64,000 bases of DNA from the NCBI GenBank assembly GCA_949126835.1, contig OX421494.1, positions 56,176,358-56,240,357 of the forward strand, written 5' to 3'. Numbering within the stretch: position 1 is the first letter of the stretch; each line of letters starts with the position of its first letter. The position numbers were made by a program, and so were the translations under genes. Positions 22,001 through 31,189 of this stretch are shown in pieces. The stretch is from Anisus vortex (taxonomy: Eukaryota; Mollusca; Gastropoda; Planorbidae). The notes below the pieces were generated by a model that did no database searches, was not told where the DNA came from, and saw nothing but the letters and a program-made list of their open reading frames with translations.

Positions 22001-22664
22001 CCATGCAACCATCGAGTATCTAGGTCACATAGTGGGAAATGGTTTGGTAAAACCACTAAATGCAAAGGTGAAGGCTATTCGCGAGTTCCCTGTTCCTGAA
22101 ACCTGTAAACAACTCCGCAGTTTTCTCGGGATAGCGGGGTACTACCGTCGGTTCTGTCAAAATTTCTCAACCATTGCATGTCCATTAACAAATCTATTAA
22201 AGAAGAATTGCACTTTCAAATGGTCTAATGAATGCCACCAGGCCTTTGAGAAATTAAAAGATGTTCTTTCTGAGGCACCTGTATTAGTAACACCCAATTA
22301 CAGTAAACCCTTTAAAATTACCGTTGACGCGTGTGATACAGGGATTGGAGCGGTCATTTCTCAGAAGGGTGATGATTCATTGGAACACCCGATTAGTTTT
22401 TACTCTCAAAAATTTGATAAGCATCAAAGAAACTATAGTGTGATAGAAAAGGAACTGGCATTGAAACATTTTGATTTTTATGTCAATGGTTCTCCATATC
22501 CAATTGATATTTTAACTGATCATAACCCTTTAGTTTTCCTTTCCAGGGTTAAACAGAACCAAAGAATTATTCGCTGGAGCTTATTTCTCCAAGCATATAA
22601 TTTAAATGTGGTATATTTACCAGGTAAACAAAATGTGGTCGCTGACACGTTGTCGCGCATATAA
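19050..22664 (+). CDS. pol: Pol of element 1: protease-integrase-RT-RNase H
   Basis: The open frame runs in phase from the gag TGA to 22664; a separate start is not evident (first ATG is well inside), so it is probably made by readthrough. Residues counted from 19092: retropepsin DSG at 125-127 with a LLLGSDI flap-like motif; integrase zinc finger HX6H and CX2C (20140-20262); integrase DDE at Asp421, Asp480, Glu516 (DX35E spacing); GPY/F-like module (TVPYEV) before a CHINMLKPY; then RT with CVLVPKADGSMRFCVDYRKVN, the YLDD catalytic box at 930-933, and RNase H from TVDACD (about 1079) to a VVADTLSRI end. Integrase lies before RT, the reverse of ordinary Ty3/gypsy and diagnostic of Gmr1-like elements. 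All catalytic residues are present. Confidence 0.93.
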   Translation, partial: SLHKEKRPIKNKNNVVLSHIAVQTETHINKTAHKRIKADRKTFDVSHEEMAKHACPSCSKSEKVFEMKTEAIEHSSFNSKGSVTDEQSVNKTFTYGGSSVARNSVGRELPECMLSDVSEGYVSPIDNQARERKIKILRDSGADISLLLKNTVPTSKLTHTGQYALISTMAGTLTAPLHRIQLKSNYFTGSVIVGIVKKFPYRGISLLLGSDIAKNQVHPVLKETKDSVQCKNTENSVCVITRAMEKQQMTDESTKKPEPTQEIDLQATFMADVLCGHSSHTDQNNLSPRQLLILAQSKDPEIGKLKEEAKNEGELETMAAGYYLRDELLIRKWRGKENDDETCSEVHQIVVPNVYRKDILHMAHDSPYAGHLGIQKTFDRILPYFFWPGLRRDVTSFCRSCHVCQMVGKPNQTIPVAPLRPIPAFSEPFSHIIIDCVGPLPKTKAGHQYLFTIMCSATRFPEAIPLRSINADKISDALIGFFTRYGLLKTVQSDQGSNFTSKLFRQVLERLGIRHAVSSAYHPQSQGALERYHQTLKNMLRTFCFEHNDDWDRGIPFAIFATREAVQESLGFSPFELVFGHTVRGPLKLLQETWLSSTEDTGLLTYVENFKNRLYNALKVVRSNLLQAQDKMKVYYDVNARTRIFQPGDKVLMLTPLSGQPLSAKFTVPYEVMAKLSEVNYLVKTPDRRKSQRVCHINMLKPYITREEQKVVASVNTVIKVGNNSPEIEREVAESKLQNTKALKNLNEKLAHLPDCEQSAIKGLINENIHLFGDVPSRTSVVKHDVILDENTKAIKQHPYRSNPIQLECIRKEVRYMLDNDIITPSSSDWSSPCVLVPKADGSMRFCVDYRKVNKVTKTDSYPIPRIDDLIDQVSNAKFVTKIDLLTAYFQIPLTERAQEISSFVTPDGLYKFKVMPFGMVNAPSTFQRLINTITQDIPKCHAYLDDIVVFSDDFKSHLDQLHLLFTKLTHANLTINLTKSQFCHATIEYLGHIVGNGLVKPLNAKVKAIREFPVPETCKQLRSFLGIAGYYRRFCQNFSTIACPLTNLLKKNCTFKWSNECHQAFEKLKDVLSEAPVLVTPNYSKPFKITVDACDTGIGAVISQKGDDSLEHPISFYSQKFDKHQRNYSVIEKELALKHFDFYVNGSPYPIDILTDHNPLVFLSRVKQNQRIIRWSLFLQAYNLNVVYLPGKQNVVADTLSRI

Positions 22665-23476
22665 CTGGTGAACCCGAAGATAAAGTCAGTTTCTCATTAA
22701 ATGTTTTCTTTTATGTCGTTCATTGTATTGATTAACATACATATTATTGTAAATATGACAATAAATAAACTATGTTTTGAAATATTACAATATGAAACAT
22801 TACAGAACAAAACTTCAAATTCTACTAGAAACAATCATACGTTGTAAAGTAAAAGGTAACTATTGCATACATCAATTGCACACACACCGGTATTTAACTT
22901 GAATACATCCACACTTGTGTTTGTTCAATTGATTATTGATGTGTTTTGCAAATTGTTTGTTTCTATGTCGTCATGTTATAATTTGGATGTCTTATTTTAT
23001 GCTATGTAAAAGCTAAATCAGCTGAGATAACATTTTTTTAAATATTCTTGATGTCATAATTGAGACATCATAATAATAATATAATAACTGAAAATCATTA
23101 GTTAATGATACAGTGATCGGTTATAAATAAATTTAACTTTCTAGGGAATTATCTATCAATTATTAATCGGTTCCACTTATTTGGGTAATTCATATCAATT
23201 CTGTGGGAATTGGTTATTGGTGGTAATAGTTTTATGGTCAACGTTGTACACACAATAATCATAATTGTAAATATTAATTGATAAATAAATTTTTAATTAA
23301 TAATCATTGATAGAATAATGTTATTAAGGGGATATGTAATATATGGTTCATTTTAATCTTAAAAAGATTGTCCAATAGTCAATTAATCTTACGAATAGTT
23401 TGGGAATTCGGTTCATTTTATGGGTACTCTACAAAGAATTCCATACTTAACGCTGTCTGTAATTCCTTTGTGTCTT
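22665..23476 (+). other. Noncoding 3' region of element 1
   Basis: About 0.8 kb of AT-rich DNA between pol and the polypurine tract, with no envelope-like or other open frame. Confidence 0.7.
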
Positions 23477-23490
23477 AAGGGGGGGGCGAG
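23477..23490 (+). promoter_or_regulatory. Polypurine tract of element 1
   Basis: AAGGGGGGGGCGAG directly before the 3' LTR, the plus-strand primer in LTR elements. Element 2 has a similar G-rich tract ending GGGGGCG. Confidence 0.85.
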
Positions 23491-24087
23491 TGTTACGAGT
23501 AGTTTATTTCCATAATTAGATTGGTTCTGTTATTATTAACTAAAGTTAAAATGAAATAATCTTAAACCCGAAATGTTTCCGTGTTAGGAATAAAACATGT
23601 ATATGTCTAGACACTACGTCATAGCAATAAAATACGTCATATGCACGAGGGTTGAATACCGTTAGTTGAGTTCTAGTTTGGGCGCTAATGTGTGAGGACT
23701 GTTTTTGACCACTTTCTTAAAGATAGGATTACGGCTTAGTTCGTTATAGAAGAATCTCAACTGATTAAGTTTCATTATATAATACTGGTACATGTATTCT
23801 GTGGTATTGTTATATTTTATCATCTCAACTTGTTGGAATAAAATTGTGTTCAATTTCAAACAGGATTGTGGATTTCCTATATATTAAGGTACAGTTTATC
23901 TAAATCATTTCATACACAAAAGATTCATATCAAACGAGTAAAATAAACATCAAATCTAATTCAATAATATCAATATAAATTCTTATACAACCTTGTGAGA
24001 TCCAAGATGGAAATGAATCAAAATAATATATAATAATACATTACTAAAAATATCATCATACGTCAGTAGCTGATTTCGCACGTGACA
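23491..24087 (+). repeat. 3' LTR of element 1
   Basis: 597 bp, same length as the 5' LTR with no difference found on reading both through; offset exactly 6487 bp. Confidence 0.95.
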
Positions 24088-24220
24088 GTGTCCATCCAAA
24101 CTAGGAGTTTTGAGGAGTGACTGTTTTGATCGCAGTTCCGTAGATGACTCATGCCTTGTTATAAGCTCTCGAAGATACGAAGGAGCAAGGCCCTTTATGC
24201 ATCCGTATATTTGGTATACT
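24088..24220 (-). pseudogene. CR1/L2-like LINE tail, part 2 (split by LTR element 1)
   Basis: Continuation of the ORF2 end interrupted at 17003; 'gtgtccatccaaactaggag' here pairs with the sister copy at about 24452. Frame broken. Confidence 0.65.
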
Positions 24221-24224
24221 TAAA

Positions 24225-24480
24225 CTAACCTAGCGAGTTGTAGTCATTTTCTTGCGTAAACATTAGCTTTATATATGTTTGTATTGCTCGGTGTTTCATG
24301 CGATCTGAGCTTACATTATGTTTGTTGGCATTATTGTTTTCACTAATGATATGGTATGATAGTCTTTGGAATTTCTCACTGTTTGTTAGACAATCTGTTC
24401 CATATAAAAGGTGCCACAGATTCAAATGAGCGCACTCCATAGGACTTATTTTTGTGTCCATCCAAACTAGGAACTCTCAG
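24225..24480 (-). pseudogene. CR1/L2-like LINE ORF2 C-terminal tail, sister copy
   Basis: Minus-strand open stretch with MDTKISPMECAHLNLWHLLY, TNSEKFQRL, the C-terminal region after the RT core. It matches 16775-17003 plus 24088-24220 and supplies the unoccupied insertion site of element 1. No RT core, so inactive. Confidence 0.65.
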
Positions 24481-24489
24481 CAATAACTG

Positions 24490-25045
24490 TGTAACGCTGG
24501 CAGTTTTTATGGCGCGTGTTTTAGTTTTGATCCCAAACTTTCAAAACCCAACGATCTGCGGTTATTTCTTTATGATCTTTTAAAATACTTTAAAATCAAT
24601 TATTGTATTTAGTTGTTCGACATTGACAAGTCTTAATTAGGCGTGACCTTTTCCAATGGAAGAGATCACAACTTCCGGTTCTATTTTTAAATTAGTAAAC
24701 AAAAAAAGCATGCTTTTGCTGGTGTTTGACAATTGATTACAACCTTGACGGCCAGTTCTAGTCGTTTAGAATTATACAAAGGATACAAGATTATTATGAA
24801 GAATCCGTTTTTAACATCAAAAGTGATTAGGCAATAATTAATACTCAATTGATATATTGATACTCATAACTAAAAAAAAAATTCTAAAAAATCGTTATTT
24901 CTTGACCTAAAAAGAGAAAAACGTAACCCACCCATAAACTCATAATTAAGAGACAAATGCACAGCCTCTAAAAAAATGTGAATATGAAGAAAGTCGATTA
25001 TTTGGGTTGAGAATTTTGCCAAGTGGTACATGTATACCAATATTA
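24490..25045. other. Intergenic, nothing recognised
   Basis: AT-rich, no gene, repeat family or tandem structure that I can support. Confidence 0.4.
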
Positions 25046-25267
25046 TTAATACGATAATTTGATTTCTATATCTATGGCAAAATTTATTTGTGTTTTCATG
25101 AACAAGGAATATAAAGAATGTAAATTCACTGTGATAGTTAAAAATCCTCTCATATTTTCTGCTTTCAAGAATGGTATACAGGCACCATTTGGCACTTTAA
25201 ACAAACGACACTTGTTGGCAGCATTATAATTACCTTTACAATTAACTACACCACATTTATTAGGCAT
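25046..25267 (-). pseudogene. THAP-type zinc-finger fragment
   Basis: From the ATG at 25267 (minus) the peptide starts MPNKCGVVNCKGNYNAANKC with a following RLFKVP, the opening of a THAP domain (MP..C.x4.C...F..P). The second half of the domain, with its Cys-His pair and AVPTIF box, is missing; downstream sequence is unlike THAP. It could be a lone first exon or a remnant of a THAP-bearing DNA transposon (P-element or Kolobok type). Confidence 0.5.
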
Positions 25268-25834
25268 TTTGATAAAAAATGCACGATCGAAAAATAAAAA
25301 AACACAGTGAAGTAAAATCCAACAACAACAAGTATCCATGTTGGAACCAAACTGTGTCTTCTATTCATACTCCTTAAAAAATAGTGCGCTCATGCTTGGT
25401 AATTATTAAGACATTTTAGTGGCTATTAGATCATTCTTTGTCATTAAATAAATGAAAATGAAATAAACCATTAATACAATGAATCATATTAGTAAAGAAT
25501 TTTGTTAGTTACTTAATAATAATTTACATTATATCACTGCGCCAAGGGAGTTTATCGCTACTGTTAAAAAAAACTGGCCTTCGCTAGGAAGTCAGAAATT
25601 CAAGTTTGCACGTCCTGTCTTAGGTAGTCCTTGGTTTATATACATTTTTTTAAGTTTTTTTTTTTTTTTAGAATTTAAAATAACAGGGAATGTACCAAAT
25701 AAAATTAAGTAAAATAAAAAATATTAAATACATAGAGAAAGCGTTTTTGATATGAATGCGAATGAGAATATTGTAATAAAATAGTTGTATTTCAACTTAG
25801 CCCTTAGCAATACAATGAAGTAAATGTACACTGG

Positions 25835-26446
25835 TTATTTTGTCAAAGTTCTGTTCTTGGCCGAAAAAACTTTCCAGTCGAAATAAACGGAAGCGTATTC
25901 CGGAACGAGCCCGAGGATGTTGATGATAGAGATGGCTACCAGAGTGGCTATTGTCCTGTTTGGGGTGATGATTTTCTTGACCTTCAGAGGCGCTGCGATG
26001 CAAAGGCATCTTTCTATTGTCACGTACGCAGTGATACACAGGGTGATTCTATTGGCACAACTTGTAGGCCAGCCTCCGGTCAGGTACTGAATGTCCACGA
26101 ATACAAAAGGCGCGTCCAGGTTGTCAATGTAAGGATTCATCCAGTGAACCGTGACGATGCGGAAAAGGTCTGAAAAGGCCATGGCCATGAAGCTGATGTT
26201 GATAGAAGTATTCAGACCTTGTTTAATGAAGACCCAAATGTTGATTACGTTTGAAAACAAACCAAATAGTCCGATGATGGTTGAGAGAAGGATTCGGTTG
26301 ATAAATATAAATATCATTCGGTCAAAATCACTTAAAGGCGCACCAGCAAGATTATCTCTTTGCGTTGATAATTTAGTTTCTGTTAGAAAACTTACATTAC
26401 TAGTTGAAAAACTCATTTCGTTTTCTGCAATTGGCGAGCTTAACAC
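25835..26446 (-). pseudogene. 3'-truncated chemosensory-type GPCR (copy of receptor 2)
   Basis: 203 codons covering the N terminus to just past TM4, nearly the same as receptor 2 (30092-31165): shared blocks include NVINIWVFIKQGLNT, APFVFVDIQYLTGGWP, ITAYVTIERCLCIAAPL and YASVYFDWK. After SAKNR the sequence becomes unrelated and hits a stop, so TM5-TM7 and the cytoplasmic tail are lost. It also lacks the VCSN tetrapeptide before PYIDN in the first extracellular loop. Without TM5-7 it cannot signal. The tandem placement 4 kb from receptor 2 on the same strand points to local duplication and truncation. Confidence 0.85.
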
Positions 26447-26594
26447 TTCAACACATACAATGTATAATAAAATGAACGAAGAAGTGTTTTCTTGACGCTT
26501 TTATTTTTCCAAAAGGTATTGAAAGTATTGAGTTAGGATGTGATTTGTGGGAGGTACTAAGCTAAGATAAGGTACTAAGATAACAACAGAGCTA

Positions 26595-26790
26595 GTCAGG
26601 CCTTAGAGTGGAATCCCCAGGGTAAACGACATAGAGGAAGACCCAAGCGAACATGGAGACGAAGCATATTGGATGAAACTGGAAGAACTGGATAGAGCTG
26701 GGAAGAATTGAAGCGACTGGCAAGAGACCGTGGAGAGTGACGTGCTTTGACAGAGACCCTATGTTCCACAAGGAACCCAAAGGACAGATG
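26595..26790 (+). pseudogene. LINE ORF2 C-terminal tail (endonuclease-RT type)
   Basis: The plus strand reads ALEWNPQGKRHRGRPKRTWR, then SWEELKRLARDRGE with in-frame stops: the conserved C-terminal end of many animal non-LTR reverse transcriptases ('GKR+RGRP+.TWRR'). It is followed directly by a family A repeat. Confidence 0.75.
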
Positions 26791-26799
26791 ATGATAATG

Positions 26800-26965
26800 A
26801 AAGTATAATTTAGAAATACTGCACAATAACAACCTGTTGCAATGATTAGATCAACGTAATTACAAACAAACTTTCTTTAAGCGAGAACAAATGCATATTT
26901 TAAGTACTACGGATGAGCGTTGAGAGCAATAATCTTCTTTAGAGAAGGAGCGTCTGTGATATATA
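26800..26965 (-). repeat. Interspersed repeat family A copy
   Basis: Landmarks 'gcgagaacaaatgcatat', 'ggatgagcgttgaga' and 'aatcttctttagagaaggag' match other family A copies. Confidence 0.6.
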
Positions 26966-26969
26966 AGAT

Positions 26970-28300
26970 AAGAAACAGGGAGACCATAACCCTAAAAAAA
27001 TACATATACGTTAAAATGCCCATTCATAAACATTCAGATATGAAAGGCCAGCTTTCTTTAGTATCCATGAATGCAGAGGAGGCAGCATTTGATTTGATCT
27101 ATACGGGCGGTTACTGCCGCTACGTTTGAGAAGCTTTACTTTGAACATCACCGTTACTCACCTCCCCTAGTTTTTTTTCTTGAAATGATCTCCCTTTACA
27201 GTCTAAAAAAGGTCTCACTTCTTAGCATTTAAAATGTCGCACTATTAAAAATTCCTAAATAGGTCAAACGTTTTATTCATTAAAAAGACCTACGTTTTCG
27301 TTCTCAAAAATGTTCCTCTTTTTTCTTTAAAAGAGTTCACTTTTTTATTCTTAAAATGAAAAAAAAGGCACCACTCTCTGTCATTGGAAAAAAACAAAAT
27401 GTTTATTCTTTAAAAGGCCCCATTTATTAGAAAATAGCCGCCGCTTCCCCTGCTACCCCGCTGGCTACGCTACTGAATCAAACATAAGGAAAGATATTGA
27501 AGACTCACCTATCTCATAAGCAGTATTTGCGTATACATATTCACATTTTCGTCTGTTGTTCGTTGGCTGTATTATGTAACTGTCGTTTCAGCGCATAGAA
27601 CTGTTATCAACGGGATGTGCGCCATACAAGCACCATTATTATTATATATTATTATCATTGGAAATGTACCAAACGAACAAAATTAATGGATAGAAGACAA
27701 GAGAAAAAATGTGTGTCTAGCTTTTACAAAGTTACGGCCCCTAATCTTGGGTGTGGTTAGTTTACAGAAATATATATAAAATGTACAACAATGAGATGGG
27801 ACATGCAATAAGGATACATTAATTTATATTAAAGGATATAAGACATATATTGTTTGCAGTAACCTAACCTAAAAGAGACAGGGGACCGCTCGGCATTTAT
27901 TTTAGCAGATGTGTCGTTTTTCGTAGTGTACAATTGTACAACAAAAACTTTTACATTATGTACGAAATCAAAGGGAGAGAAAAAGCTGGGAAATTTTTTA
28001 TGTTAGGTTTTAAAGAATTCTGTCCCTTCCTTGGTACAGCTATCATGAAAAATAAAACAGTAACTAAGTTGCATGAATACATTCTGAATTAAAACAAAGG
28101 AATATAAAATATACCAGGGAGTTGATGTTTACATACAATTTGATAATTAATGAATTAGTAGTTTATTTATCATTTGATGTTCCCCCAAGCAGCAAGGATT
28201 GTTGGATGTTAATAGAAAAATACACAAGTTTTTACAAAGGTATGGGAGGGTTAATTTTCTACTTTAGTTTATTGCCGTTCTTAATCGGCGATTGATATGG
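26970..28300. other. Intergenic, no gene
   Basis: AT-rich sequence with runs of 'aaaaaggtctcac'-like phrases at 27180-27420 that recur loosely. No supported gene or known repeat. Confidence 0.4.
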
Positions 28301-28309
28301 ATATAATAG

Positions 28310-28770
28310 TATGGGGGGGGGGGAGTAAGACAGGCGTAGGAGCAGTGATAGTGCTTTGAACGTGGCATGAAACGGGTTGAAAAAGGGCGAGTTTCCTCGC
28401 CTTTCTCCCCTGCCAAGTCAGCGACACCCGAAGACAACTGGCCTGCACCTGCTGACATCCGGGTTAGTCGTGACTGGAATGGAAAGAGGGCCGAGGGTAT
28501 TTGTTTATCGTTTTTAGATATTTTAGATATTTGCCTTCGTTTAAGTTTTAATTTTACTACTCTCAGTTTCAGTGAAATTGAATTTGAAGTCAACCAGCAC
28601 AAAAGAAAAAGAAAGAGGAGGGTGGTGGAGAGGGGGAGAGGTGGAGAGAGAAAGAGGGGGAGAGGTGGAGAGAGGAAGAGGGGGATAGGGGGGTCGAGTG
28701 ACCGTAGCTTGCCTCGACATTCATTTGTGGGTGTTGGCAGTGGACCGTGAAACGATACGGGTCGCCCGAG
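28310..28770 (+). other. GC/purine-rich block with open frames on both strands, unassigned
   Basis: G-run at 28313-28323, then a GC-richer segment and a purine tract (28590-28690, AGAGGGGGAG repeats). Plus-strand 127 and minus-strand 169 codon frames overlap fully; neither shows a domain and both contain low-complexity runs from the purine tract. It may be a repeat-family member; I see no second copy here. Confidence 0.35.
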
Positions 28771-29019
28771 CATGCTGTATAACAGATAATGATCGGAGCG
28801 TATAAATGGTTCCTCATTATAAAACAGATTTTAAGACATTTACGGTAGTAAAAAAAAAAAATTATTTTACAGTAGTATTAATTGAAACCTTATTAGTGAC
28901 ATGGTTAAAATGCGATTCAAAGTTAAAGTATACGAGAAAATAACAAAGAGTCAATGATTGTACCGTTACAAAAATAATTTATGCTTTAAGAGTATTGGTG
29001 AAAAAGATTTGTGATGTTT

Positions 29020-29470
29020 TACAGTACTTGACCAATCCTGGAGTGCGCATTGACGGTGTTGTATCCCCATCAACAACACCTGATATCTAAGCTGGAGATG
29101 ACCCAACGTCGAGCGGCACGTCGTATCTTGCGGACTACGGCCGCGCCTCTGCTTTGGTAGCCTAACTCAAACTCGAGCCCCTGCAACACCTCAGGTCACC
29201 ACTATTTACAAGATCATGAACCGCCACGCGGAAATGTCCACACAGCCAGGTCGCATCCAACAGGTGCACTGCTCTACCCAAGGTCATCAGCTCGAACTGC
29301 TTGTCCCAAACGGACGCACCGACGTCTACAAATATTCTTTTTTTTTCCGTCAGCCATTAGACTGTGGAACACACAGGACCAGACCTCCATCTCTGCCCCT
29401 ACTGTGCCGGCTTTCAAATCTTCACTGAAGGGCTGGACTACAAAACCTAAAGTGAAACTCTTATCATCTG
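29020..29470 (+). pseudogene. LINE ORF2 C-terminal tail, longest copy
   Basis: It begins near 'ggagatgacccaacgtcgag' (MTQRRAARRIL in one frame), shifts frame, then gives HHYLQDHEPPRGNVHTARSH, FPSAIRLWNTQDQTSIS and AFKSSLKGWTTKPKVKLL. This is the terminal part of a non-LTR reverse transcriptase with at least one frameshift and stops. Related to 5500-5830. Confidence 0.7.
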
Positions 29471-29704
29471 TTTATAATTCTTGTTTGTGTTTTTTTTTTT
29501 TTTATTTTATGTGTAGTTAAATTGTGGATTTTTTCCTCGGACTTACAATAATAAGAAGAAGAGTTGAAGTGGCGGAGATTACAATACAATAAAAATAATC
29601 TGTACTCTACAACTTGGTTTAGTACCCCTTGTTAATAAAAGTCAAAGATATTCTTGTGTCTAACTAAAGCGTGTGTAGTAATAATAGGTGTTAATACACT
29701 TGAT

Positions 29705-29768
29705 ACACAAATATACCCAGGACCCACGGTACGCCAAGCGAACGCACTGCCGCACGGCCACCGTGACG
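29705..29768 (-). repeat. tRNA-like SINE head fragment
   Basis: Minus strand 'gtggccgtgcggcagtgcgt' and 'gtgggtcctgggta' match the head of the SINE at 15391. Confidence 0.5.
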
Positions 29769-29963
29769 CTGAACGTATATTGATTATACCTAATATACCA
29801 AAAGTATGAATTATAATATATTATGTATCATTTTTGCAATGATTTAATAACGAATTTGACGAACATATAAACATTATATTGCAACATTTATGGTAATGAG
29901 AATTTAAAAGTTGTTGCAAAGACAATGGTATTTTGACAACATACACTTTATTGTGTTTAAATG

Positions 29964-30066
29964 TATCAACAGCAGTGCATGTACGCTTCTGTATATCATC
30001 AACAGCAGTGCATGTACGCTACTGTATATCATCAACAGCAGTGCATGTACGCTTCTGTATATCACC
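29964..30066 (+). repeat. 33-bp tandem repeat, 3 copies
   Basis: Three copies of a unit containing 'cagcagtgcatgtacgctt', just downstream (3') of receptor 2, which is on the minus strand. Confidence 0.9.
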
Positions 30067-30091
30067 AACGAATGCATATTGTAGATTTATG

Positions 30092-31165
30092 TTAACACTT
30101 TTTAGTATTTTTAACAAGACATCTACAACGATGAAAGATTTGAAGGAATATTTCTCTGTAGCTGGAGCTCATCTTGTAGTAGATTAATATGTTGATGCTG
30201 GCGTTCACGATACCCAACAGAAAACCGAAGGACCACATCGAGTGGAACAAGTTGACCTGCCGGCCGGCGACGCTAAAATCTGCCACGATAGCGGAAACCA
30301 GAGACAGAGCCACTGCCGGGGCATAGCATATGGCCATGACCGTTGCTATGGTGATCACCATTTTCACCGTTTTCCGATCACGTGACGTGAAATTGTCCCG
30401 GTGTTTGACGCTGCTGGTATTCTGCTTCCTCCAGTGGGAGTGTTGCTTCAGCTGAAGAACCAGGACGCTGGTGAAGACTGTCACCGTCAAAAGTCCGATG
30501 GTCAACAGAATGGCGTGGATGGTGAAGGCTATCCCCTGGGTCTGCGGCCTGCTGCTTCTGAACGCTAGAGCCAGCAAGGATCTGTTCCTCGCCGGGAAAA
30601 ATTTCCAGTCGAAATAAACGGATGCGTATTCCGGAACGAGCCCGAGGATGTTGAGAGTGTAGATGACTATCAGGATAACAATCGCCCTGCTCGGGGTGAT
30701 GATCTTCTTGATAGTAAGGGGTGCTGCGATACACAGGCACCTTTCAACCGTGATGTACGCCGTAATGCACAAAGTAATCCGGTTAGCGCAAGCGGTGGGC
30801 CAGCCTCCGGTCAGGTACTGAATGTCCACGAAAACAAAAGGCGCGTCCAGGTTGTCGATGTAAGGATTCGAACACACGTTCATCCAGTGAACCGTGACGA
30901 TGCGGAAAAGGTCTGAAAAGGCCATGGCCATGAAGCTGACGTTGATAGTAGTATTCAGACCTTGTTTAATGAAGACCCAAATGTTAATTACGTTTGAAAA
31001 CAAACCAAATAGTCCGATGATGGTTGAGAGAGTGATCCGGTTGATAAATATAAATATCATTCGGTCAAAATCACTCAAATATTCTTTAGCTAAATTAGTT
31101 TCTTGACCAAAGCTTACAGTACTATTTGACAAACTCATTCTTGTGTATTTTTTGGTATTAATCAT
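30092..31165 (-). CDS. Rhodopsin-like GPCR, gastropod chemosensory-receptor type (receptor 2)
   Basis: Intronless 357-residue seven-helix receptor; ligand unknown. An in-frame ATG nine codons in (31138) is an alternative start and aligns better with receptor 1. TM1 about 40-66 with Asn58, TM2 73-95 with Asp85, TM3 126-150, TM4 161-179, TM5 211-238, TM6 268-292, TM7 306-330. ERC (141-143) replaces DRY; TM7 ends NASINILIYY. Cys126 is present at the start of TM3 but the second loop has no Cys partner and instead an NRS glycosylation site at 194. The C tail is short and Cys-rich (CRC), a possible palmitoylation site. A truncated near-copy lies at 25835-26446. Coding GC is above the flanks. Confidence 0.9.
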   Translation of the reverse strand: MINTKKYTRMSLSNSTVSFGQETNLAKEYLSDFDRMIFIFINRITLSTIIGLFGLFSNVINIWVFIKQGLNTTINVSFMAMAFSDLFRIVTVHWMNVCSNPYIDNLDAPFVFVDIQYLTGGWPTACANRITLCITAYITVERCLCIAAPLTIKKIITPSRAIVILIVIYTLNILGLVPEYASVYFDWKFFPARNRSLLALAFRSSRPQTQGIAFTIHAILLTIGLLTVTVFTSVLVLQLKQHSHWRKQNTSSVKHRDNFTSRDRKTVKMVITIATVMAICYAPAVALSLVSAIVADFSVAGRQVNLFHSMWSFGFLLGIVNASINILIYYKMSSSYREIFLQIFHRCRCLVKNTKKC

Positions 31166-31189
31166 TTAGATAGAGAAAAAGAAACGAAT

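Larger units (their letters stand above)
17004..24087 (+). mobile_element. Complete Gmr1-like Ty3/gypsy LTR retrotransposon (element 1)
   Basis: 7084 bp with two 597-bp LTRs that read as identical, beginning TGTTACG and ending GTGACA. It is flanked by the 4-bp duplication GTGT (17000-17003 and 24088-24091). The empty site is visible in the paralogous LINE tail at about 24450, where 'tttttgtgtccatccaaact' is uninterrupted. Contents: primer-binding site, gag, an in-frame TGA, pol (PR-INT-RT-RNaseH), about 0.8 kb noncoding, polypurine tract. No envelope gene. Recent and possibly still mobile. Confidence 0.95.

Noticed and set aside
22665..23490. Envelope-like third gene in element 1 making it an errantivirus-type element
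   Set aside because: No open frame, signal peptide or membrane segment in the 0.8 kb between pol and the 3' LTR.
28264..28773. Protein gene in the 28.3-28.8 kb GC/purine-rich block
   Set aside because: Both strands are open over low-complexity AGAGGGGG repeats, with no domain, start context or homologous copy; left as unassigned sequence.
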